A stretch of DNA of 21,273 bases from Scenedesmus sp. ARA3 (taxonomy: Eukaryota; Chlorophyta; Chlorophyceae; Sphaeropleales; Scenedesmaceae). The stretch spans positions 1 through 21,273 of the forward strand of contig RWJK01000742.1 in NCBI GenBank assembly GCA_004335835.1, read 5' to 3'. Shown here one piece after another: positions 14,772 through 21,273 of the stretch. The stretch's first letter is position 1, and every line of letters starts with the position of its first letter. The translations under genes were made by a program, and so were the position numbers. The notes below the pieces were generated by a model that saw nothing but the letters and a program-made list of their open reading frames with translations, made no database searches and was not told where the DNA came from.

Positions 14772-17030
14772 ATGCTACAGCAGAGGCTGCAGCCCGCCAT
14801 GCAGGGTCAATGCAGGCGGTTGCATGCCCTGCCATGCAGCACAGCAAGGAGCCTGCGCAGCGTGCGGCTCACATGCCGCTGTGAGAAGGACACGAAGACA
14901 ACAGTGAAGAAGAGCAGCAGCTTAAAGAAGCAGCCCACCCAGCTCACCCCAAGCCAGCTTCAGGACCAGCAGAAGCAGGTGGGGCGCCAGCATTGCATTG
15001 AACAATTTGGCGTGCCAGACGGTGCACCATGTTCTGTGGTGTTCACTCGCTTTTCAGTGGTCTCAGACCATGTGTTCACCCTGTTGTGGCTGATACCATC
15101 TAAAATGGTGCCAGGACCACGTGTAACTTCCGTCTCTTTCTTGGTGCAGGCCCTTTGCATTACCCACACTTGCTCTGACAATGCATTGCAGCTGCTCTGA
15201 GTCTGCTTTGCTGCACGTGTATGCACTAGACACGTCTCGCCCTGAGCACACAGCAGTTCATGTTACCGTTGAGCAATCAGCTGAACAACTCTCTTCAAGT
15301 GTGAAGTTCACACTCAGCTATCAGACATCCCTGTGTTTGTCTGGCTGTGCTACAGGGCTGGCGTGTATTTGACTGGCAAGCCTACCAGGTACCCTGGGAT
15401 GTTCCCTGGGACGGCAAGACCACAGCAGCAACCATGGCAGTGTGGACGCTCAGCTTTGCAGGAACAGCCTTCCTGATGATGCCGCTAGCGTACACGCGCA
15501 TTGTAGGCATGCCGCTGTATGAGCTGAGCCCAGCCGGGCAGGCAGACTTTGCGCTGTGGAGCGAGATAGTGGAGCTGGTTGTCACGTTTGCAGTCATCGG
15601 ATCAGTAGTAGCGAGGTGAGAGGACACGATGTTGCGCCTTGCGGTTGCATAAGTGTGCTCTGTCGGGCTGGCTGCATAGCTATCAGCTGCTGTTTGTGTA
15701 GTAGACATGTGCGCTTGGTACAGGCGGTTGCACAGCCGAGCCAGCAGCAGCGGCACCTTTCCTCGCCGCGCCTGATAATGTGGTGTTTGTCAAACAAGCT
15801 TTCAGCACCATAACCTTGGACCATCACCTTGCTAATGCTTTGCACGCCGTGCTGCTATAGGCCAGCAGGTTGCAGAGCCCTAGGCAGCACCTCCTCCCAC
15901 TCGAGCAACTGCACTTTTGCTGTCCTTGCATTGCCCAGCGTTTTGCAAAGTATATCACATTGAAGCTTACACACTCCTGCCGCCGCCGCTGTCGCAAATT
16001 GGCCCAGGTACAAGCCCGCCAAGCAGCAGCAGCTCTTCAACTTCAGCCTGGGTCAACCTTTTCAGACTGGCAGCGGCTGGCTGGCCTGGGGCCTGCTGGG
16101 GGCAGCAGCAGCGCCCATTGTGGTGGGCAGTATGGCGCTGCTGCTGACGGCTGTCGGCTATGAGTCTGCGACTGCAGGCGGGCACGGCACTGTGGATGGC
16201 GTGGCTGGGATGATCAGCATGGACACGCCCACGTATGTGCGGCTGCTGATGGTGACAGGTGAGCTGCTGCTTGATATTGACAGAGAGTTTGCTGATAGCA
16301 TGTAAGCATGTAAGTATCCTGAGCACGTTTGACTGAAATGCGCGTCGAAATGTTGGAATGATGTATCTTTTGGACCATAAAAGGTTCATAATAAGTTAAG
16401 TTCTAAGCTGTCCTGCCGCAGCATGGGATCAAGCATGGATTGGTTGAGTGGCCCATGTGCAGCACGGTGGAGCAGGCTGTGTGCAGCGACAGTTGTGCCT
16501 GCAGCTGTGCAATACAGCAGCAAGTGAGGCAGCTAGCTGCAGGCTGCTTGCTGCCAAGTGCGTGTTGTCATCTTGCAGCTGCTCAGGGTGGTGCAGGTGA
16601 GCTTCTGTGCTGCATTTCTGTGTTTTCAACCGTGGAGTTACATGTAGGGTACATCTGTATGTGGTGTGTTGACTGAGCTCCCTGTCCTGTGCTGAATTTT
16701 CTGCAAATTGCTGCAGGCGTGCTGGCGCCGTTCCTGGAAGAGACACTCTTCCGGGGCTTTCTGCTGACATCACTCACCAAGGTCATGCCCCCCTGGGCCG
16801 CAGTTATCGCCTCGGCTGGCGCGTTTGCGATTGCACACCTGTCGCTGAAAGACCTGCCGGTGCTATTTGCGCTAGGCTGCTGGCTGGGTGCTATCTACTG
16901 CCGCAGCCGCAACCTGCTGACGCCGATGATTGTGCACGGCGCGTGGAACAGCACGGTGCTCACGCTGCTGTTCTGGCTCACTGCGAATGGTGTGGACATA
17001 CAGCAGCTGCTGAAGGAAGGCAACTTGTAG
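14772..17030 (+). CDS. CPBP (CAAX-protease-like) intramembrane metalloprotease, probably plastid-targeted
   Basis: Four exons: 14772-14978, 15356-15615, 16008-16258 and 16717-17030 (stop TAG). Junction phases 0, 2 and 1 match and give 343 residues. The first about 50 residues are rich in Arg, Ser, Leu and Gln with almost no acidic residues (SLRSVRLTCRC), as in chloroplast transit peptides. Hydrophobic helices follow. The three family motifs are all present: EETLFRG (E247, E248, R252), FAIAH (F276, H280) and HGAWN (H313, N317). Family knowledge: the glutamates and histidines form the catalytic metal site of Rce1/CPBP proteases. Plant plastid members act in chlorophyll homeostasis or membrane proteolysis, though the substrate here is unknown. 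WDVPWDG just after exon 2 starts is a soluble pre-helix stretch. Confidence 0.93.
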
Positions 17031-17073
17031 CGTGTAGCGTGGTCTGGGTTTGGCAGGTTGCGAGGTGCTTTCG

Positions 17074-17078
17074 TGTAA
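17074..17078 (+). terminator. Polyadenylation signal TGTAA of the CPBP protease gene
   Basis: TGTAA lies 44 nt after the TAG stop. This is the standard signal of chlorophycean nuclear genes; cleavage would be expected about 10-20 nt further on. The resulting 3' UTR would be very short. Confidence 0.55.
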
Positions 17079-17546
17079 CTCACCTGACACAGAAGTGGTA
17101 CCGTTCAGAATACTTGCTTGACCAGCCAGACGCCAAGCTGTGTCGCACCTTTTTTTAGTGTTGGCTGTGCCCAGTTGTTCCGCACAACGCAGGTGTGTCG
17201 GCATGCCCGTACACGGCCCGCTGCCAGCATCAGCAACGTTGCCACATATGGAACCATAACAGGGCTTGCATACTTCAAGAACTGTCGCTGATACAATGTT
17301 AGCGCTCATAATGTATAGCGCGCACGAACCTGCGTGATGCCGACGGTTCCCGCTGCTTGCATCCCGCCAGGCCTGCCGGAGTCGGCCAACGGCTGGTAGA
17401 AACGGCGTCATTAAGTAAAAAAAATTGAACTTCAGCACCGACATCCTGGTTTCTCAATGCAACCAGGCTCCTAGTATAGTCGTACATGCTGTTGCTGCGC
17501 AGAGCAAGATCTGCCCACAGTAGTGGGCCCACTGCCCTGGATGATG

Positions 17547-17757
17547 TATAAAGAGTTACAACGTGCATGCAGGCAAGCCTTGCAAGCACAATGCAGCATG
17601 ATGCGTACTCACAGAGCGAGAAGGGCCACCGAGGCCATCATGGCTACTTCAGATATGGTGTCTCAAGGTCATAACTGGATATGGCAGTCACCATCATCTA
17701 ACGGTTGGATCAGGGACTAAAGAATTCTGCACGTTATAAATAGTTACAGCGTGCACG
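17547..17757. repeat. Pair of TATAAA-containing 23-24-bp repeats
   Basis: TATAAAGAGTTACAACGTGC at 17547-17566 and TATAAATAGTTACAGCGTGC at 17735-17754 differ at two positions, and the match continues a few bases. They are 188 bp apart in the same orientation. They may be remnants of a duplicated promoter or element; no gene follows either one. Confidence 0.65.
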
Positions 17758-19098
17758 TTGGAGCCGGCTGCTGCTGCATGCCTGTTTTATCCAGGACTGT
17801 CTGGCACCTGCGCTGTGCTCTGTGCTGCTCCGAAAGTGATATCATCAATTGATAAGTTCTTCTGGATGGTTGCAAGACACATGGGTCGCTTCAGGTCACC
17901 CCGTTACACACAGGTGCTGCTACAAAGAGACAGCACATCGATGCTACAGCATGGCGACACGACACGTGCCACCTACCGCAACAGTTCATAACACTCCACG
18001 GTGGCTCAACAGGGTGGGGGTCCCCTGCTGCCTCACCGCCCAGCCTGACAACTTCACAACCTCGCTTATCCACAGCTACACGTGGGCACGCATATGCATG
18101 TACAGACCATGCAATGCAGCCACGGACGCTGCTGCAACCTGTTTGTGTTTGCGCCGGACCCTGGACCCCCACAGATGAAGCAGCCAGCAGCAGCAGGCAG
18201 CCAGATGTGGCCAGCGCTTGCACTGCTAGCATTTCTGATGTGCAGCGCAAAGCGGCTCACATGAATCTGCACCAGCGCATGCAAGCGAAACTGCAGCCAG
18301 ACACAAGCCGCTGCCGCCAGGCTGCCCTACAGGCAGCTGTCCTGCACCACATCATGTAGCAGCACACTGCTGTTGGGCTGTTCATGCTATCCTCAACGCG
18401 CCAGCTGCGACCGGCCGCCTATCAAGGTTAACAATATTCGCCCGCCCTGGCAGGCATATGCGCAGCCCAGTGCCTCACATCAAACCAGGAACAGCGCGCC
18501 CCAACGCATCCCTGCTCCCCGAAGCCCCAAACACCCAACCGCCCAAAGCCACGCAAGCACCCTGGGGTGCGCTGTCGGGCAGAAACGCTGCCACTGTTAG
18601 CCAGCACAGCTCCAGGTGCCATGGCAGCAGAAAGGATCTAGAAATCTTCGCTGCATGCTGCTCCTTGCAGTGCAGCGCTGCAGGCGCCCATCTGCGCATC
18701 TTCTTCACACAGTGACAAGGGACGCACACGGGCGCTGCTGCGCCTGCAACACGCTCGGAGCGCACGCAGCCATCCATAGCAAAAGCAAACACGGTGCAAC
18801 TGCACATGGGGCATGCGCGCGTTGCCGGCCTACCCTACGCAGACGCTAACACAACACGGCCACCAGCAGCTGCCTGCTGCTGCAGCACTGCCAGATTCTT
18901 ATGACGCCGCTGGTGCTGCTGCTGATGCAGCCTGCGGGAGCTGCTGCTGCTGCTGCTGCTGCTCTTTGCCTGGACTGCTTGCTGCAAGGCAGATTCCTGC
19001 AAGCTCCTCTGCCCTGATCCAGCCTGGCGCAGCCATCTGGCGTGCTCTTGCTGCTGCTGCTGCTGGCTGGCTGCGAAACAACACCACGCACCCCCTGC

Positions 19099-20305
19099 CT
19101 AGGCAAAGCGGTCGAGCCGCACAGTGATTGTCCTGCCCTCGTACTCTGTGTTGTTCAGCTTCGTGCAGGCTGCATCTGCATCCTCCTTGCTGCTGAAGCG
19201 CACAGTGCCAAAGCCCCTGCAGCAGCACATTGGCAGGTGGCAGGTGATGCGGGGCAGGGCAGAGCACAGCTTCAGCAGAGTTGCTGTGGCGCCAATGCAG
19301 TGGCGAGCCTCGTTCCTGCAAGTTCTACAGAGGTCTCCGTACTGCAGCAGCTGCCATGCTGTGTTACTTGGCCCGAAATGCCGCATCCCACGACTAAGAG
19401 GCCCTTCCTCTAAAGTGGGCACGGTATCTATTGACCTGCCGCAAATTCACAGCTGGTGCTGCCGTGCGCTGCTGCAGACGTCGCCCCAGCCGTGTTGCCA
19501 TCGCACTGGCCTGACCTAAAATGCGCCATGCAGCTGCACGCCTGCCCCAAATCCAGCCTCACTCCAAACACACAATCAGCATCTGCAGCTGCCATGATGC
19601 TATGTTTGACCAGCAGCTGCTGTCACATGCTGTGCTAGACTGCCTGGCACGCAGCACTCGGTCCACACCAATCAACCAAACTGCAGCCCCTGACAGCAGG
19701 TCAAACTTGGCGTATGACAGCTGCAGCAAGAGCAGCTCTCATATACCAGGTTTAACCAGCTGTCACAGGCTACGTTTGACCAGCAGCTGCCCGTCCCATA
19801 TCTTGCCATGCACCTGCTCTTGCCCCAGCTGTCATACACCATGTTTGACCAGCTGTCACACGCTATGTTTGACCAGCTGTCATACACTACGTTTGACCAG
19901 CTGCCACACACTGTGTTCGACCAGCAGGTGCCCATCCCACATCTTGCCACGCACCTGCTCTTGCCCCAGCTGTCATACACCATGTTTGACCAGCTGTCAC
20001 GCGCTATGTTGGACCAGCTGTCATACACTACTATGTACAGCTGCCACACATCGTGTTTCACCAGCAGGTGCCCATCCCACACCCTGCCGCACCTGCTCTT
20101 GCTCCAGCTGTCATACACCATGTTTGACCAGCTGTCACACGCTACGTTTGACCAGCTGCCGCACACTGTGCTCATCCCACACCCTGCCGCACCTGCTCTT
20201 GCCCCAGCTGTCGTACACTACGTCTGCACGCTCCACCTTCCACTCCTTGAACGCATCCTTCAGCTGCTGCCATGTGGTGGTCCATGGTAGGTTGTGCACC
20301 ACCAC
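19099..20305 (-). CDS. RRM RNA-binding protein (hnRNP M / GBP2-like), last two exons (5' partial)
   Basis: Exon 20305-20193 (acceptor GTGCGCAG) encodes the first half of an RRM with RNP2 VVVHNLPW, then WQQLKDAFKEW and ADVVYDSWGKS. Exon 19216-19099 supplies RNP1 RGFGTVRF, SSKEDADAACTKLNN and YEGRTITVRLDRFA, then TAG. The junction is phase 2 on both sides (AG joined to G, Arg). The intron is 976 bp, the longest in the window, and filled with repeats of the upstream exon's end. The RRM is complete at about 76 residues and stops exactly at the protein's C-terminus, as in the last RRM of hnRNP M and GBP2-type proteins, which bind mRNA or G-rich single strands. Earlier exons lie to the right and partly beyond the window. 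Confidence 0.87.
19598..20192 (-). repeat. Minisatellite made of copies of the RRM exon end and its 5' splice site
   Basis: The 30-mer covering the true exon end and donor (20189-20218) recurs at 19810-19839, 19951-19980 and 20089-20118 with one or two differences each. Each copy is preceded on the plus strand by a CCCATCCCA-type block also found beside the true exon. Between them are many 24-bp subunits of the form TGTTTGACCAGCTGTCA plus 7 bp (for example at 19842 and 19866), which on the coding strand are versions of GTGTACGACAGCTGG. Offsets of the large unit are 141, 138 and 100. Weaker copies extend left to about 19598. Confidence 0.92.
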
Positions 20306-21273
20306 CTGCGCACACAACAAGTGCAGCGAATGGCGGCACGGAGACAGGGCAGGGCAAAAGGATGCAGCAAGGTTGGAGGACAAATCCAGGACAGGAAGGG
20401 GTGTAGTGGATGAGGCTGGCCTTTCTGCTGCTCTGAATGGGATTGGCAGGACAGGTTTTCCTGCTTCCGCTGCCCAGTTTCTTGCTGGTGCCCCTTTAAG
20501 AATCAATTGCATCCCCCTACTGCAGGCTGCAGTGGCTTCTTGCCTTAGTTGCCAGTGGAACAATAATGCCTGCCCATGTTGCTGTGTCTGGCATTGCCCA
20601 GCAATGCCAAGTAGGGCACGGCACCAGCCAGCGCAGCTGCTGCTGCTCCTGCTGTCTCCCGTACTGCAGCAACTCAACTGATCATCGCACTGGCACAACT
20701 GTGCGCCAGGCCGCTGCAGGGAACGCCATGCAGCAACATCACGCATCAAGGGCGACTGCCACCGGCATCACCTCACTGCTGTCATCAGCAGCACTGTGCT
20801 GAAGGAAACTGCATAGCTGCCGCCCAGCTGCCACTAAGCTGCTCTGCAGTGAAGCAGCACTGCTCAGCCTGCAAACACAGCTGCAATTGCGGCTGTCTGC
20901 CTGCATCATTCTCAAAGCTGGCTGCTCACGCCACGTCTGTCCCTGCTGTTGCAGCTGCTGCTTTGACTGTCTGCCTGCCATCTACTTGGCTCTGCAAGTG
21001 CTGCCTGCACCTGCTGCTGCTGCTGCTGCTGCTGCAATCTGGCGGTGCCATCTCAGCTGGCATGTTGCTGCTGCTGCATCTGCTGCCACACCCAACAGCA
21101 CAGGTTCTCCAGTGCTGCTACTGACAAAACCCGCCCGCCCTCATGCCCAGCCACAAAGCAGCAGCTGCTCGGCTGCCATTAGCAGCAACTGCTGTCACCT
21201 CAACAGCCATATGATGATCACCTGCAGCCCGCTGCTGTCGCCCGCCTGGCCGCCTGGCAGCCCCTGCATGTAG
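20306..21273 (-). other. Upstream part of the RRM gene, exons uncertain
   Basis: Two short candidate linker exons are seen on the minus strand. One is 20663-20625 (acceptor TTGCTGCAG; YGRQQEQQQLRWL; phase 0). The other runs from the window edge to 21222 (YMQGLPGGQAGDSSGLQ, donor CAG then GTGATC). Both are Gln/Gly-rich like linkers between RRMs, but both are too short to be sure. No second RRM is visible. The rest, including CTG runs near 21010-21035, looks intronic. Confidence 0.3.

Larger units (their letters stand above)
17031..19098. other. Convergent intergenic region, CPBP protease to RRM gene
   Basis: About 2.1 kb with no coding exon that I can support. It contains the CPBP 3' UTR, a pair of TATAAA-containing repeats and the 3' UTR of the RRM gene, including a CTG-rich stretch near 18940-19065. 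A minus-strand frame at 18250-17891 starts like a signal peptide but has no further protein-like features. Confidence 0.55.

Noticed and set aside
17891..18250. A minus-strand frame with a signal-peptide-like start
   Set aside because: After the hydrophobic stretch the sequence has no domain, no repeat of cysteines typical of small secreted proteins and no gene context; it could not be supported.
19672..20175. A 167-codon minus-strand frame of DSW repeats as a separate gene
   Set aside because: It lies inside the RRM intron and is made of copies of that gene's exon end; the frame is open because the 24-bp subunit is a multiple of three.
20887..21273. A 128-codon plus-strand frame running to the window end
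   Set aside because: It is Cys/Ala-rich from CTG runs, without motifs, and opposes the minus-strand RRM gene.

Overview
This is nuclear DNA of a green alga (core Chlorophyta, most likely Chlorophyceae). The signs are intron-rich genes with GT-AG introns of roughly 160 to 980 bp, very frequent CAG/CTG triplet runs (polyGln, polyAla, His-rich and Ser-rich stretches in coding DNA), TGTAA motifs of the volvocalean/sphaeroplealean polyadenylation type, and a plastid-transit-like leader on one protein. The assignment below class level is a guess. No bacterial operons, CRISPR arrays, rRNA or convincing tRNA were seen.

Layout, left to right: (1) + strand, 1-1583: the 3' end (three exons) of an ABCC/MRP-type ABC transporter. 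(2) 1584-3462: convergent intergenic DNA. (3) - strand, 10314-3463: a nine-exon gene, assembled here by matching splice phase at all eight junctions, for a protein of about 1134 residues with an unrecognised conserved-looking N-terminal region, a SAND-like domain, a Tudor-like domain, long low-complexity Gln/Ala/His regions and an HSP20/alpha-crystallin-like C-terminus; probably a chromatin or transcription protein. (4) - strand, 14403-10847: a seven-exon GPN1-type GPN-loop GTPase, complete at 380 residues. (5) 14404-14771: a 368-bp divergent promoter region. (6) + strand, 14772-17030: a four-exon, 343-residue CPBP/CAAX-like membrane metalloprotease with a probable plastid leader. (7) 17031-19098: convergent intergenic DNA. 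(8) - strand, 19099 to the right edge: the 3' part of an RRM protein of hnRNP M/GBP2 style.

The genes do not form one pathway. They are housekeeping-type eukaryotic genes: membrane transport, RNA polymerase II assembly and import, chromatin, plastid membrane proteolysis and RNA binding.

The most unusual signal is a recurring structural pattern. In three different genes the 3' end of an exon, together with its 5' splice site, has been copied into the intron that follows: once or twice in GPN1, once in the SAND-Tudor gene (with the next exon's acceptor side also copied), and amplified into a higher-order minisatellite in the RRM gene. In each case the reading frame past the real donor meets a stop before the copied donor. 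Other oddities are CTG runs placed directly at 3' splice sites, a short intronic repeat flanked by a 13-bp direct duplication, and an exact 72-bp duplicate of part of the SAND exon that has a better-looking splice acceptor than the exon itself.
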